Shown here: in pieces, positions 16,365-25,784 of the stretch
Numbering within the stretch: position 1 is the stretch's first letter
Layout of the letters: each line of letters starts with the position of its first letter
Source: Lachnospiraceae bacterium
GTDB lineage: Bacteria > Bacillota > Clostridia > Lachnospirales > Lachnospiraceae
Assembly: GCA_017434885.1 (NCBI GenBank)
Contig: JAFSGE010000030.1
Location: forward strand, 186,001 to 250,000
DNA length: 64,000 bases
Reading direction: 5' to 3'
Notes under the pieces: model-generated
The model's input: only the letters and a program-made list of their open reading frames with translations
Database searches by the model: none
What the model was told of the DNA's origin: nothing
Program-made: the position numbers and the translations under genes

Positions 16365-17627
16365 ATGGGAATGACAATGACGCAGAAAATTTTGGCTGCT
16401 GCCGCAGGTCTTGACTATGTAGAGGCAGGACAGCTCATTGAAGCAGATTTGGATTTGGTACTGGGAAATGATATTACCAGCCCGGTAGCAATCAAAGAAA
16501 TGGAAAAAATGAATGTGGACGGTGTGTTTAACAAGGATAAGATTGCCCTTGTACCTGACCACTTTGTACCCAATAAGGATATTAAATCAGCAGAGCATTG
16601 CAAATGTGTCAGAGAGTTTGCATACCGTAACGAAATCACCAACTATTTTGAGGTTGGCGAGATGGGCATTGAACATGCACTGTTACCGGAAAAAGGTCTT
16701 ACTGTTGCAGGTGACGTGATTATCGGTGCGGATTCACATACCTGTACATATGGTGCGCTCGGCGCATTCTCCACAGGTGTTGGCAGTACGGATATGGCTG
16801 CCGGTATGGCTACCGGTAAGGCGTGGTTTAAAGTGCCTGCTGCCATCAAATTTAATTTAATCGGCAAGCCTTCTAAGTGGGTTTCCGGTAAGGATGTTAT
16901 CTTGCATATTATCGGAATGATTGGTGTAGACGGTGCACTGTACAAATCCATGGAATTCGTAGGAGAGGGTATTCAGAACCTTACCATGGATGACCGCTTT
17001 ACCATTGCGAATATGGCAATCGAAGCAGGCGGAAAGAACGGCATTTTCCCTGTGGATGATTTGGCGATTGCTTACATGAAAGAACATTCCAAGAAAGAAT
17101 ATACTATTTATGAAGCAGACGAGGATGCTGTTTATGACGAAGAATATACCATTGATTTAAGTACACTTCGTCCTACCATTGCATTTCCTCATTTGCCCGA
17201 AAATACAAAGACAATCGATGAAATCACGGAAGACATTAAAATTGACCAGGTAGTAATCGGTTCCTGTACCAACGGACGTATCGATGATATGCGTATTGCT
17301 GCAGAGGTACTTAAGGGAAGACACGTTGCAAAAGGAATGCGTTGTATCGTGATTCCGGCTACACAGGCAATCTATATGCAGGCAATGGAAGAAGGACTTC
17401 TTAAAATCTTTATCGAAGCAGGTGCGGTTGTCAGCACACCTACCTGTGGACCTTGTCTTGGCGGTTATATGGGTATTCTTGCAGAAGGTGAAAGATGTGT
17501 ATCTACCACGAACCGTAACTTTGTAGGCCGTATGGGTCATGTGAAGAGTGAAATTTATCTGGCAAGCCCTGCTGTTGCGGCAGCAAGTGCAATTACAGGA
17601 AAGATTTCCTGTCCTTGTCAGTTGTAG
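16365..17627 (+). CDS. leuC: 3-isopropylmalate dehydratase large subunit
   Basis: With LeuD it isomerises 2-isopropylmalate to 3-isopropylmalate in leucine synthesis, using a [4Fe-4S] cluster. At 420 residues it is the shorter bacterial/archaeal type. The three cluster cysteines lie in VIGSCTNGR and [10 protein letters not shown], and [12 protein letters not shown] is intact. ATG 16365 follows AGGAGGT by 7 nt; a TTG at 16341 precedes that ribosome binding site and is rejected. The gene starts a new transcription unit after the accessory cassette. Confidence 0.94.
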   Translation: MGMTMTQKILAAAAGLDYVEAGQLIEADLDLVLGNDITSPVAIKEMEKMNVDGVFNKDKIALVPDHFVPNKDIKSAEHCKCVREFAYRNEITNYFEVGEMGIEHALLPEKGLTVAGDVIIGADSHTCTYGALGAFSTGVGSTDMAAGMATGKAWFKVPAAIKFNLIGKPSKWVSGKDVILHIIGMIGVDGALYKSMEFVGEGIQNLTMDDRFTIANMAIEAGGKNGIFPVDDLAIAYMKEHSKKEYTIYEADEDAVYDEEYTIDLSTLRPTIAFPHLPENTKTIDEITEDIKIDQVVIGSCTNGRIDDMRIAAEVLKGRHVAKGMRCIVIPATQAIYMQAMEEGLLKIFIEAGAVVSTPTCGPCLGGYMGILAEGERCVSTTNRNFVGRMGHVKSEIYLASPAVAAASAITGKISCPCQL

Positions 17628-17659
17628 AGGCATATTTAATGTTTTGACTTATGATTTTG

Positions 17660-17794
17660 TTTGTGCTTTTTCTTGTTCCTATGCACCAAACATTCCGGAA
17701 AGCCCGGTAAAGCAGAAAACAGTCGGAGTGAGGTCCTCCTGTTTTCTACGGTCTTTTCTCCATGGTGCAAAAGGAACTGCGCAGAAAGCACAAA
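17660..17794. repeat. Long imperfect fold-back (about 135 nt) between leuC and leuD
   Basis: Successive blocks pair across the whole element: 17660-17669/17785-17794, 17675-17680/17772-17777, 17682-17688/17763-17769, 17697-17702 with 17753-17760, 17704-17706/17749-17751 and 17714-17722/17739-17747. That gives roughly 45 base pairs with small bulges. No protein-coding gene is convincing here. It could be a MITE-like insertion, a processing or stability element, or a structured RNA controlling leuD. It is not a simple terminator because no clean T tract follows. Confidence 0.7.
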
Positions 17795-17801
17795 GTAAAT
17801 G

Positions 17802-17835
17802 TACAAAATGAAAGTGCAAAATGAAAGAACAAAAC
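17802..17835 (+). repeat. Short direct repeats upstream of leuD
   Basis: ACAAAATGAAAG and GCAAAATGAAAG follow each other in tandem at a 13-nt period, then a third, weaker copy (AACAAAACAAAAC). They lie between the fold-back and the leuD ribosome binding site. The run is unstructured and A-rich, so it may keep the leader open for ribosome loading. Confidence 0.4.
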
Positions 17836-17888
17836 AAAACCGAAAACTTTACAATATATTGAGAAAAAAGTTAGAAAGGATATTGAAA

Positions 17889-18377
17889 ATGAAAGCAGCA
17901 AAAGGTATTGTTTTTAAATATGGTGACAATGTAGATACCGATGTAATTATTCCTGCAAGATATCTGAACTCTTCAGATCCGGCGGAACTGGCTACTCACT
18001 GTATGGAAGATATTGATAAGGATTTTGTAAAGAAAGTAAATAAGGGAGATATTATTGTGGCTGATAAAAATTTCGGCTGCGGTTCCTCCAGAGAGCATGC
18101 ACCTATTGCCATTAAGGCGGCAGGAGTTAGCTGTGTTATCGCTGAAACCTTTGCAAGAATCTTTTACAGAAATGCGATTAACATCGGACTTCCGATTATC
18201 GAGTGCCCGGAAGCTTCCCGTGGAATTGAAGCAGGAGATGAGGTTGAAGTTGACTTTGACTCCGGTATGATTAAGAACCTGACTAAGGGAACAGAATTTA
18301 AGGGACAGGCATTTCCTGAGTTTATGCAGAAGATTATCGCAGCAGAAGGGCTTGTGAATTATATCAATCAGAAATAG
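17889..18377 (+). CDS. leuD: 3-isopropylmalate dehydratase small subunit
   Basis: A 162-residue swivel-domain subunit partnering LeuC. It has the family landmarks [11 protein letters not shown] (residues about 17-27) and [11 protein letters not shown] (about 61-71). ATG 17889 is preferred because AAAGGA lies 8 nt before it and the protein then has the usual length; an in-frame upstream extension would add 30 atypical basic residues. The 261-nt gap to leuC is unusually wide for this pair and is filled by a fold-back sequence and repeats. Confidence 0.93.
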   Translation: MKAAKGIVFKYGDNVDTDVIIPARYLNSSDPAELATHCMEDIDKDFVKKVNKGDIIVADKNFGCGSSREHAPIAIKAAGVSCVIAETFARIFYRNAINIGLPIIECPEASRGIEAGDEVEVDFDSGMIKNLTKGTEFKGQAFPEFMQKIIAAEGLVNYINQK

Positions 18378-18404
18378 GGAATAAGCAGACTTTAAGGAAA
18401 CGTT

Positions 18405-19412
18405 ATGGAAAAGATGAAACAGTTGCTTAGAAAAATAATCAGATTTGTTTATAAGAGAAAACAGGTATGTCTTATGATATTGGGAGGTATAGCTATTTTT
18501 ACTCTGATGATTTCTCTGATTTACAATTATTTAAAGGCAGATGTTTCATTATATAAAATTCCTGCTTTTGACATACCCGGTCATGATATAAAAGAAGTTG
18601 AATATAGTGATAACTATCCTGAAATATATGGAGAGCAGCTCTGTCTTATTTTTGGACCTACTTTGCAAATCAGTGAAAAAGAAACACAGGTGCAGGAAGG
18701 TGAGAACTGTAGCTGTGGCTATCATTCCGATACAGTGATTTGGGATGAATGGACTATTACATATGAAGATGAGTATGGGCAGATCTATATTCAGACAATG
18801 GACAACCGGAATGATTTTACAAGACAACAGTTTAAATGGCTGAATCGCCACTTGGAACAGTATGCCAATAAGAAATATATTCTAGACTATTATGAACCGG
18901 ATTTACTTATTGGGGTCATTGTAGAGGAAGAATATGGAGATAGTTATTCTTCGGTAAATATTATTACGGGAGTTGGAATGTATACCTCTGAAACCGAAAA
19001 AAGATATGAAAAAATCAATGAGAAGGGTGATAAATACTATCAGCAGATATGTGAAAAACTTCGCACGGAAGGGAACTACATTCCAGTATATCAGATGACA
19101 TTGCGAGATGCTTGTGTACAATATCCCATTGAAGTAGACTTCTATATGGACATCAATAATGAAGCACTGTCGGGAGCGGAAAAAGAAGCGTTTGAAAAGG
19201 AGATGCAGGAACAAATTCTGCAGATGATGAGGGATATCAATGAAGAAACAGAAAGCAAGTGCTGTATTCGGGTCAATATAGGCGGTGAGCAGGATATGTA
19301 TGACGGTTCCCATAGTTGGTGGAAATACTGTATTCAAGGAGAAGAATATTGTGGGGAACATCATGACTTTGAATATGAAGTGTTTGATTCTTATAACGGT
19401 ATTTATTGGTAA
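18405..19412 (+). CDS. Membrane-anchored extracytoplasmic protein, unknown
   Basis: A 335-residue protein with a basic start and one membrane helix at about residues 21-43. The remaining ~290 residues are acidic, Tyr-rich and probably outside the membrane. There is no lipobox and no catalytic motif that I recognise. AAGGA precedes the ATG. It lies 27 nt after leuD, so it may be read from the leu transcript, and is followed by a hairpin terminator. Confidence 0.6.
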   Translation: MEKMKQLLRKIIRFVYKRKQVCLMILGGIAIFTLMISLIYNYLKADVSLYKIPAFDIPGHDIKEVEYSDNYPEIYGEQLCLIFGPTLQISEKETQVQEGENCSCGYHSDTVIWDEWTITYEDEYGQIYIQTMDNRNDFTRQQFKWLNRHLEQYANKKYILDYYEPDLLIGVIVEEEYGDSYSSVNIITGVGMYTSETEKRYEKINEKGDKYYQQICEKLRTEGNYIPVYQMTLRDACVQYPIEVDFYMDINNEALSGAEKEAFEKEMQEQILQMMRDINEETESKCCIRVNIGGEQDMYDGSHSWWKYCIQGEEYCGEHHDFEYEVFDSYNGIYW

Positions 19413-19415
19413 AAA

Positions 19416-19459
19416 AAGGCTGTCGTTTGACGAATGAGATTTCGTAAAACGACAGCTTT
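19416..19459. terminator. Bidirectional terminator between convergent genes
   Basis: Bases 19416-19428 pair with 19447-19459 (core GCTGTCGTTT/AAACGACAGC), with an inner ACGAA/TTCGT helix. Seven A at 19411-19417 give a perfect T tract on the reverse strand, so it is strongest for the histidine phosphatase gene. Confidence 0.8.
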
Positions 19460-19496
19460 CATATTACATAATTGATTTTGTATATCGCTTAGCATT

Positions 19497-20282
19497 CTAG
19501 CCTTGAAAAGAATCTGTAAAAAATCCTGCGGAGGAAACCGGCTCACCGCCCACTAACAAATGATGTACATCACCCATAGCCTGTACACGGAAATAAGCTT
19601 CGTTACTCCAACGTTCTTCTGTGGCAACTACTGTAAGGGAAGTGGTTGGAAGAAAGAAACCGTGTACCAAAAGCGGGAACGGAATGTTTAATAAGTGTGA
19701 CAACATAATGCAAATGGCGCCCAGATGACAAAAAATAACAATGGTCGGTTCGTTATCCTGAGTACGGAAATCGCTGATATCATTTGTTTCTCCGGGGGCA
19801 ATGGTGTGTTTGACAAATATTTCTTCTTTGTCAGGCATACGATAAAAGTTGTTTTCTCTGATGTAACCATAGCCTGCAAGCAGCTTGTCGAGCCCTTCGC
19901 AGGCTTCCTTGTATTTTGGAGCGATGTCGGGGTTTTGTTTCATGACATCGGAATGAACCCAGTTTTCCTTGCTGTACATCAAAGGCTCATTACTCCAATA
20001 AGAAGGAACAAAATCCCAGGGAACCTTGTGCCGTCCGGTAATAGGGTCATTAACAAAATACGAAAACTCTCTGGTAAAATCCAAAGTAGTTGCAGTGCGG
20101 TTCATTTTCTTTAATGTGCAGGATGCGGTATCCTGTGCACGTCCCAAAGGCGAACAATAAAAATCGGTAACATCCCATTTGCTGATTCGATCAGCGAGAA
20201 GTCTAGCTTCGCGCCAGCCTTTTTCAGTAAGGCTGTCATTTACATAATCAGGGTCGCCATGGCGGACAAAAATAATACGCAT
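19497..20282 (-). CDS. Histidine phosphatase family protein
   Basis: A 261-residue phosphatase of the phosphoglycerate mutase-like superfamily. The catalytic motif is VRHGDPDY near the N-terminus (phosphorylated His8), with FYCSPLGRAQDTA and the second His in IFCHLGAI. The substrate cannot be read from sequence. ATG 20282 is preferred over the ATG at 20288 because AAGGAAG is spaced about 8 nt before it and only 1 nt before the other. It stands alone on the reverse strand. Confidence 0.82.
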   Translation of the reverse strand: MRIIFVRHGDPDYVNDSLTEKGWREARLLADRISKWDVTDFYCSPLGRAQDTASCTLKKMNRTATTLDFTREFSYFVNDPITGRHKVPWDFVPSYWSNEPLMYSKENWVHSDVMKQNPDIAPKYKEACEGLDKLLAGYGYIRENNFYRMPDKEEIFVKHTIAPGETNDISDFRTQDNEPTIVIFCHLGAICIMLSHLLNIPFPLLVHGFFLPTTSLTVVATEERWSNEAYFRVQAMGDVHHLLVGGEPVSSAGFFTDSFQG

Positions 20283-20389
20283 AATCATTCTTCCTTTATA
20301 GATGTTTTATAGGGAGAGTATACCACAATTTGTGATTTTATAATAGTGTTAAGAGGGTTATTAAAAATATAATAAATGAGCGGAAAGAC

Positions 20390-20418
20390 TTGAAACGTAT
20401 GTTCGATTGTGCTAATAT
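20390..20418 (+). promoter_or_regulatory. Promoter of the NusG-II/Gx/ruvAB unit
   Basis: TTGAAA (20390-20395), 17 bp and TAATAT (20413-20418), giving a start site near 20425. The next four genes (NusG-II protein, Gx transporter, ruvA, ruvB) are tightly spaced and could all be read from it. Confidence 0.6.
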
Positions 20419-20463
20419 ATATCATTATAAATTAATATTTTCTTATATTTGAGAAGGCATACA

Positions 20464-20844
20464 GTGGTTATGAGTAAAAAGTTAAAAGCAGATGTGGCAG
20501 TTATTGCCGCCATCGGCATAGTAGCAACATTGTTTTGGGCGATTCCGTATTTAAACGGAGATTTGTCGGAAACGGTAATTATCAATCAGGATGGGAAAAT
20601 ATACAGGGAATATCCTTTATACAACGATGCTGTTATTCCTGTTTATTATGAGCCTGGCGGGTATAATCTGATACTGGTAAGTGAGGGTGAAGTGTCGGTA
20701 ACAGATGCGGATTGTCCCGACAAATTATGTGTGAAACAGAGAGCTGTTTCAAAAAATGGTGAGAGTATTATATGTCTTCCGCACAAATTGGTTGTGCAGA
20801 TTTCGTCTAAGGAGGAAAGTGACCTTGATGCGGTCACGAATTAA
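20464..20844 (+). CDS. NusG domain II-containing membrane-anchored protein
   Basis: About 126 residues with one N-terminal membrane helix and a small beta domain of the NusG-II family (CPDKLCVKQ and ICLPHKLVVQI). In Clostridia this family is typically next to Gx transporter proteins, as here. Its role is not established. GTG 20464 lies 6 nt after GAGAAGG and is my choice; ATG 20470 in the same frame is the alternative and would lose two residues. Confidence 0.72.
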   Translation: MVMSKKLKADVAVIAAIGIVATLFWAIPYLNGDLSETVIINQDGKIYREYPLYNDAVIPVYYEPGGYNLILVSEGEVSVTDADCPDKLCVKQRAVSKNGESIICLPHKLVVQISSKEESDLDAVTN

Positions 20845-20847
20845 CCA

Positions 20848-21354
20848 ATGAAAGGTAAACCGGCGTATCTCGGACTGCTTTTGGCATTTGCCATGATGTT
20901 ATCATACATAGAGACATTGATTCCTTTTGCAGTGGGAATTCCCGGTGTGAAGCTGGGATTGGCAAATCTTGCGGTTGTGCTTTGTCTGTATTTGTTCCGG
21001 TTTCGGGAAGCGTTTCTGCTTACGGTAGTAAAAGCGGTTGTTTGCGGTTTTTTATTCGGGAATTTATCCATGATAATATATAGTCTTGCGGGAGCTGTTT
21101 TGAGTTGTCTTGTTATGGCGGCAATGGTGAAAAGCGATTCTTTTCATATCCCTGTTGTCAGTGCTGTGGGAGGTGTCATGCACAATGCGGGACAGCTTTT
21201 GGTGGCATATATTACAGTCAGGACATACGGCGTGGTTTATTACGTTCCGGTACTTATTATTTCCGGACTTTTGACGGGAATTGTAATCGGAACGGTTACT
21301 TCCCTGGTATTACCATATATTAAAACAGTAATGAAACGGAGCGGACAGTTATGA
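20848..21354 (+). CDS. Gx transporter family protein (heptaprenyl diphosphate synthase component I-like)
   Basis: A 168-residue integral membrane protein with about five helices, in the family called Gx transporter or heptaprenyl diphosphate synthase component I. The GIPGVKLGLANLAV stretch near residue 30 is typical. The fold resembles ECF substrate-binding components, so small-molecule uptake is likely but the substrate is unknown. It starts 3 nt after the NusG-II gene and its stop overlaps ruvA by 4 nt. Confidence 0.75.
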   Translation: MKGKPAYLGLLLAFAMMLSYIETLIPFAVGIPGVKLGLANLAVVLCLYLFRFREAFLLTVVKAVVCGFLFGNLSMIIYSLAGAVLSCLVMAAMVKSDSFHIPVVSAVGGVMHNAGQLLVAYITVRTYGVVYYVPVLIISGLLTGIVIGTVTSLVLPYIKTVMKRSGQL

Positions 21355-21959
21355 TAGCATTTGTCAGAGGAGAAATAGAAGATATCACCGAGGAAAATGT
21401 GGTTCTTGATGTAGGTGGTATCGGTTATAATATAAAAATATCTGCACAGACGGCCCAGCAGCTTCCGGGAATCGGCAGAGAGGTGAAGCTTTATACCTAT
21501 ACCTGTGTTAGGGAAGATGCGTTTTTGTTATTCGGCTTTTTACGGCGGGATGAACTGGATATTTTTAAGAAACTGATTACGGTTAACGGCATCGGACCGA
21601 AAGGCGGTCTGGCTATTTTGTCGGTTATGAGTGCAGATGACGTGCGTTTTGCCATTATTTCCGGCGATGCTAAAGCCATTGCCAAAGCTCCGGGTATCGG
21701 TGCGAAGACGGCAGGGCGTGTAATTCTGGATTTGAAGGATAAGGTTTCACTGGAAGAGACGCTGATTCAGAAGGAAATGAACGCCTATGCTTCCGAAAGT
21801 GCAGGAATGAATCATCAGGCGGCAGGAGAAGCGGTGGAAGCTCTGGTTGCATTAGGATACAGCCCGTCAGATGCTGTTAAAGCAGTGAAAAAAGCAGATG
21901 CACCGGAAGATGCCGATGTAGAGACTGTTTTGAAACTCGCGTTAAAAAATATGTTTTAA
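21351..21959 (+). CDS. ruvA: Holliday junction helicase subunit RuvA
   Basis: A 202-residue junction-binding subunit that loads RuvB for branch migration. The OB-fold is at residues 1-62, the helix-hairpin-helix pair includes NGIGPKGGLAIL and APGIGAKTAGRVI, and the C-terminal domain III (ALGYSPSDAVKAV) contacts RuvB. The ATG overlaps the preceding stop (ATGA), so translation is coupled. ruvB follows by 39 nt. The resolvase here is probably RecU, encoded at 49840. Confidence 0.95.
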   Translation: MIAFVRGEIEDITEENVVLDVGGIGYNIKISAQTAQQLPGIGREVKLYTYTCVREDAFLLFGFLRRDELDIFKKLITVNGIGPKGGLAILSVMSADDVRFAIISGDAKAIAKAPGIGAKTAGRVILDLKDKVSLEETLIQKEMNAYASESAGMNHQAAGEAVEALVALGYSPSDAVKAVKKADAPEDADVETVLKLALKNMF

Positions 21960-21998
21960 GTGATAGAATAAAGAATCATAGAAAGAGAAAATGTTGCT

Positions 21999-22997
21999 AT
22001 GGCAAAACGTTTAATCGAAACCAATTTGATAGAGGAAGATACCCGCATCGAGGGGTCGCTTCGTCCGAAATCCTTAGATGATTATATCGGACAGGCCAAA
22101 ATTAAAGAAAGTCTTCGGATTTATATAGAAGCTGCCAAACAAAGACAGGACAGCCTTGACCATGTGCTGTTTTACGGACCTCCCGGTCTCGGAAAAACGA
22201 CTCTTGCAAGTATCATAGCTAATGAAATGGGTGTTAATATGAAGGTTACCAGTGGGCCTGCGATTGAGAAACCCGGTGAGATGGCTGCAATACTGAATAA
22301 TCTTCAGGAAGGCGATATTTTGTTTGTGGATGAAATCCACAGATTAAACAGACAGGTAGAGGAAGTACTTTATCCTGCCATGGAAGATTATGCCATTGAT
22401 ATTATGATTGGTAAGGGGCAAAGTGCAAGGTCTATCCGTCTTGATTTGCCTAAGTTTACTTTGGTTGGTGCAACTACCAGGGCCGGAATGCTGACAGCGC
22501 CTCTTCGCGACAGATTTGGAATTATACACAGGCTGGAGTTTTATTCAAAAGAGGAATTGCAGTTAATTATTATTCATTCAGCAAAAGTGTTAAATGCGCC
22601 TATTGAACCGGAGGGTGCGCTTGAAATGGCGAGAAGAAGCAGAGGAACGCCAAGACTTGCCAACCGTATTTTGAAAAGGGTGAGAGACTTTGCACAGGTA
22701 AAATATGATGGCATTATTACGGAAGAGATTGCAGTGACTGCGCTTGATCTTATGGATGTGGACCCTATGGGACTTGATCATATTGACCGGAATATGTTGC
22801 TTACCATGATTCATAAATTTTCAGGAGGTCCTGTAGGACTGGATACGTTGGCAGCTGCTATCGGGGAAGATTCAGGAACCATTGAGGATGTGTATGAGCC
22901 GTATCTGATTAAAAACGGATTTATCAACAGAACTCCAAGAGGAAGAGTTGTGACGGATTTTGCATATCGTCATTTAGGACTTGAAATTCCACAGTAA
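21999..22997 (+). CDS. ruvB: Holliday junction branch migration ATPase RuvB
   Basis: A 332-residue AAA+ motor. Walker A is GPPGLGKTT (residues about 61-69), Walker B is FVDEIHR, sensor 1 is GATTRAG, and the arginine finger lies in RSRGTPR. A winged-helix domain ends the protein ([11 protein letters not shown]). GAAAGAGAAAATG gives a weak ribosome binding site; the start matches the usual family length. Confidence 0.96.
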   Translation: MAKRLIETNLIEEDTRIEGSLRPKSLDDYIGQAKIKESLRIYIEAAKQRQDSLDHVLFYGPPGLGKTTLASIIANEMGVNMKVTSGPAIEKPGEMAAILNNLQEGDILFVDEIHRLNRQVEEVLYPAMEDYAIDIMIGKGQSARSIRLDLPKFTLVGATTRAGMLTAPLRDRFGIIHRLEFYSKEELQLIIIHSAKVLNAPIEPEGALEMARRSRGTPRLANRILKRVRDFAQVKYDGIITEEIAVTALDLMDVDPMGLDHIDRNMLLTMIHKFSGGPVGLDTLAAAIGEDSGTIEDVYEPYLIKNGFINRTPRGRVVTDFAYRHLGLEIPQ

Positions 22998-23068
22998 TCT
23001 GCTTATAATATATCTAGTATATGTATTTTCGCAGAAACAATACATTTAGTAGATAAGGGGTGAGTCTG

Positions 23069-23467
23069 ATGTCGGTAAAGACAGATACAGAAGTAATTAT
23101 CGGTGGCAAAGTATTTACGTTGAGCGGGTATGAAAGTGAAGAGTATCTGCAAAGGGTAGCTTCCTATATTAATAATAAGATGACTGAATACAATAAGGTA
23201 GACTCATTCCGCAGACAACCTGTTGATACACAGAATGTATTGTTACAGCTTAATATTGCCGATGACTATTTTAAAGCCAAAAAGCAGATTGACCTTTTGG
23301 AAGAAGAAATAGAAGGAAAAGAAAAGGAATTATACAATTTAAAACATGAGCTGATTGCGGCACAGATAAAACTGGAAAACACCGAAAAAAGTGTGAAAAA
23401 ACTGCAGGGTGAAGTGAATGACAGTGCCAAAAAGATTATCAGACTGGAAACCGAATTAAAGAAATAA
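23069..23467 (+). CDS. zapA: Cell division protein ZapA
   Basis: A 132-residue FtsZ-associated protein that bundles Z-ring filaments. The ZapA domain occupies residues 1-90 (EVIIGGKVFTLSGYESEEYL), followed by a coiled coil to the end. ATG 23069 is chosen because AAGGGGTG lies about 7 nt upstream; a GTG at 23060 overlaps that site. A terminator follows. Its coiled coil is longer than in the ~100-residue enterobacterial form. Confidence 0.85.
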   Translation: MSVKTDTEVIIGGKVFTLSGYESEEYLQRVASYINNKMTEYNKVDSFRRQPVDTQNVLLQLNIADDYFKAKKQIDLLEEEIEGKEKELYNLKHELIAAQIKLENTEKSVKKLQGEVNDSAKKIIRLETELKK

Positions 23468-23469
23468 TG

Positions 23470-23496
23470 AAAAGCTGTCTTTCTTAGACAGCTTTT
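23470..23496 (+). terminator. Terminator after zapA
   Basis: AAAAGCTGTCT (23470-23480) pairs perfectly with AGACAGCTTTT (23486-23496) around a 5-nt loop. The stem ends in its own T run. It separates zapA from the U32 gene. Confidence 0.8.
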
Positions 23497-23522
23497 GTAA
23501 TATGGAAAGGCCTGTGTTTTTT

Positions 23523-25784
23523 ATGAAAAAAGTAGAGTTACTGGCGCCTGCCGGCAATTATGAAGCCCTTATGGGAGCATTTGCAGCAGGAGCGGATGCC
23601 GTATATTTGGGTGGAAATGCATTTGGTGCGAGAGCTTATGCCGATAATTTTTCCAAAGAAGAAATTATTGACGGAATTCATTTTGCACATATGCTGGACA
23701 AGAGAATTTATCTGACGGTTAATACATTGGTGAAGGAAAAAGAACTTCCCGAATTGTATGATTTTTTGTTGCCCTTTTATGAGAATGGGCTGGATGGTGC
23801 GATTATTCAGGACTTAGGAGTACTTTCTTTTATCAAAAAGAATTTTCCGAGAATGGAGCGTCATGTCAGTACTCAGATGACCGTTACGGGAAAATATGGT
23901 GCAAAGTTGTTAAAAGAAGAAGGGGCTGCGCGAATTGTTCCGGCCAGAGAATTGTCACTGGAGGAAATTCGCGCTATCAAGGAGGCGGTAGATATTGAAA
24001 TCGAATCATTTGTTCACGGCGCAATGTGTTACTGTTATTCGGGACAGTGTCTTTTTAGCAGTATTTTAGGAGGAAGAAGTGGAAATCGAGGACGATGTGC
24101 CCAGCCTTGCCGTCTTCCTTACCGGATTGAAAACGGAAAGGAACAATATCCGCTTAGTATGAAGGATATGTGTACGATTACCATTTTGCCGGAATTGATA
24201 GAAGCCGGAATTGATTCCTTCAAAATAGAAGGACGTATGAAGAAGCCGGAGTATGCTGCCGGAGTAACTGCGATTTACCGCAAATATATTGATATGTATT
24301 ATGAGAACCCGGCGGGCTATCGGGTAAGTGATGAAGATTTAGAGTTTTTAAGAAAGCTATATATTCGAAGTGATATTCAGGAAGGCTATTATCATATGCA
24401 CAACGGCAGGGAAATGATTACTCTGCATTCCCCTGCCTATGCGGGAAGTGATGATGCACTTCTTGCAGGAATCAGAGAAACTTACATTGACAAAAAAATA
24501 CAGATTCCGGTATCGGCACATGCTGTGCTTAAAGAAGATGAACCGGCAACTTATACACTCAGCTGGGATGGGATTGTGGCAACGGCAAAAGGTGATGATG
24601 TGCAGAAAGCGAAAAGGCAACCATTGTCCGGTGATAAAATAAAAGAACAGCTGTGTAAGAGCGGAAATACATTTTTTTCTATAACAAGTTTTAGCCTGGA
24701 TGCGGATGATGATATTTTTATGCCTGTTGCTGCATTAAATCAGCTTCGGAGAACTGCACTTGAGAAGCTGAAAATAATGATTCATATGCGTAATATGGAT
24801 AATTTTTGTAAAAGGACAGATTTTGCCAAAAAACAAAATGATTATTACGGGGTAGACAGCTGTGCGGCAAGAAGACGTAAAAACGGATTGGCAGAGGCTG
24901 CTTATATACCGGTTTCCGAAAGCGAAAGATTAAAAAGAAAAAGAGATGTACAGCTGCATGTCCTTGTTGGAAGCGAAGAACAGGCGGAGGCTGCGGTTTC
25001 GTGTGGTGTTTCACGTATTTTCGTAGATAAGGTAACATTGTCAAAGCAATTTATTACACGCATTCTGCAATGGAAAAAAGAAAGCGGATGTGAATTTTAT
25101 TTAGCGTTCCCTCAAATAGTGAGAAAGAAAGATGAGAAAAATCTGACAGAATTATATGAAGCGTTGGAAAGTCAGGCTTTTGACGGGGCATTGATTCGAA
25201 ATTTGGAAACACTTTCGTTTTTAAAAGATAAAATGACGAACAAACCGTTAGTGTATGACAATTGTATGTATACTTTTAACAGGGAAGCTTATCATTTCTT
25301 TAGTAAAAATGCATCGGAAATATATTTACCGTTAGAATTAAATAAATTTGAATGTCAGGATATCTTCTATGGGATTGGTTGCAGAAGGGAAGATTTTGTG
25401 ATGAAGAGTGGTTTGTCAGCGGTGGTATACGGACGGATTCCGATGATGATTTCAGCGAATTGTCTGAAAAAGACTTCAGGTACCTGCAACGGAAAATGCG
25501 GTTATGTTGCGATGAAAGACAGGTATCAAAAAGAATTTCCTGTTTATTCAGATTGCAGGTATTGCTATAATATAATTTACAACAGCGTTCCCCTTTCTCT
25601 TCACAAAGTGTATTGCGAACAAATCAAAAAAGGAAATTTGTGGTCATGCCGTCTTGACTTTACGGTTGAAACGAAAGAAGAAACCACAGCGGTAATTGAA
25701 TATTTTAAGAAATTGAAAAAAGGATATAGTGAACCCTTTTATAAAGAATTTACAACCGGACATGTCAAAAGGGGAGTAGAATAA
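23523..25784 (+). CDS. Peptidase U32 family protein, RlhA-like
   Basis: A 753-residue protein. The N-terminal U32 domain (VELLAPAGNYEAL, ADAVYLGG) contains a cysteine group, CYCYSGQC and RGRCAQPCR, typical of iron-sulfur U32 enzymes such as RlhA, which hydroxylates C2501 of 23S rRNA. A DUF3656-like middle and a second U32-like half follow. It is annotated by tradition as a protease, but a tRNA/rRNA modifying role fits better. The start is uncertain: ATG 23502, GTG 23514 and ATG 23523 share a frame. I use 23523 because MKKVELLAPAGN is the family's usual beginning. The stop directly abuts the FtsW/RodA start. Confidence 0.82.
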   Translation: MKKVELLAPAGNYEALMGAFAAGADAVYLGGNAFGARAYADNFSKEEIIDGIHFAHMLDKRIYLTVNTLVKEKELPELYDFLLPFYENGLDGAIIQDLGVLSFIKKNFPRMERHVSTQMTVTGKYGAKLLKEEGAARIVPARELSLEEIRAIKEAVDIEIESFVHGAMCYCYSGQCLFSSILGGRSGNRGRCAQPCRLPYRIENGKEQYPLSMKDMCTITILPELIEAGIDSFKIEGRMKKPEYAAGVTAIYRKYIDMYYENPAGYRVSDEDLEFLRKLYIRSDIQEGYYHMHNGREMITLHSPAYAGSDDALLAGIRETYIDKKIQIPVSAHAVLKEDEPATYTLSWDGIVATAKGDDVQKAKRQPLSGDKIKEQLCKSGNTFFSITSFSLDADDDIFMPVAALNQLRRTALEKLKIMIHMRNMDNFCKRTDFAKKQNDYYGVDSCAARRRKNGLAEAAYIPVSESERLKRKRDVQLHVLVGSEEQAEAAVSCGVSRIFVDKVTLSKQFITRILQWKKESGCEFYLAFPQIVRKKDEKNLTELYEALESQAFDGALIRNLETLSFLKDKMTNKPLVYDNCMYTFNREAYHFFSKNASEIYLPLELNKFECQDIFYGIGCRREDFVMKSGLSAVVYGRIPMMISANCLKKTSGTCNGKCGYVAMKDRYQKEFPVYSDCRYCYNIIYNSVPLSLHKVYCEQIKKGNLWSCRLDFTVETKEETTAVIEYFKKLKKGYSEPFYKEFTTGHVKRGVE

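Noticed and set aside
17548-17811. 87-codon open frame across the leuC end and the fold-back
   Set aside because: It begins inside leuC in another frame, lacks a ribosome binding site, and its sequence follows the palindrome rather than any protein-like pattern.
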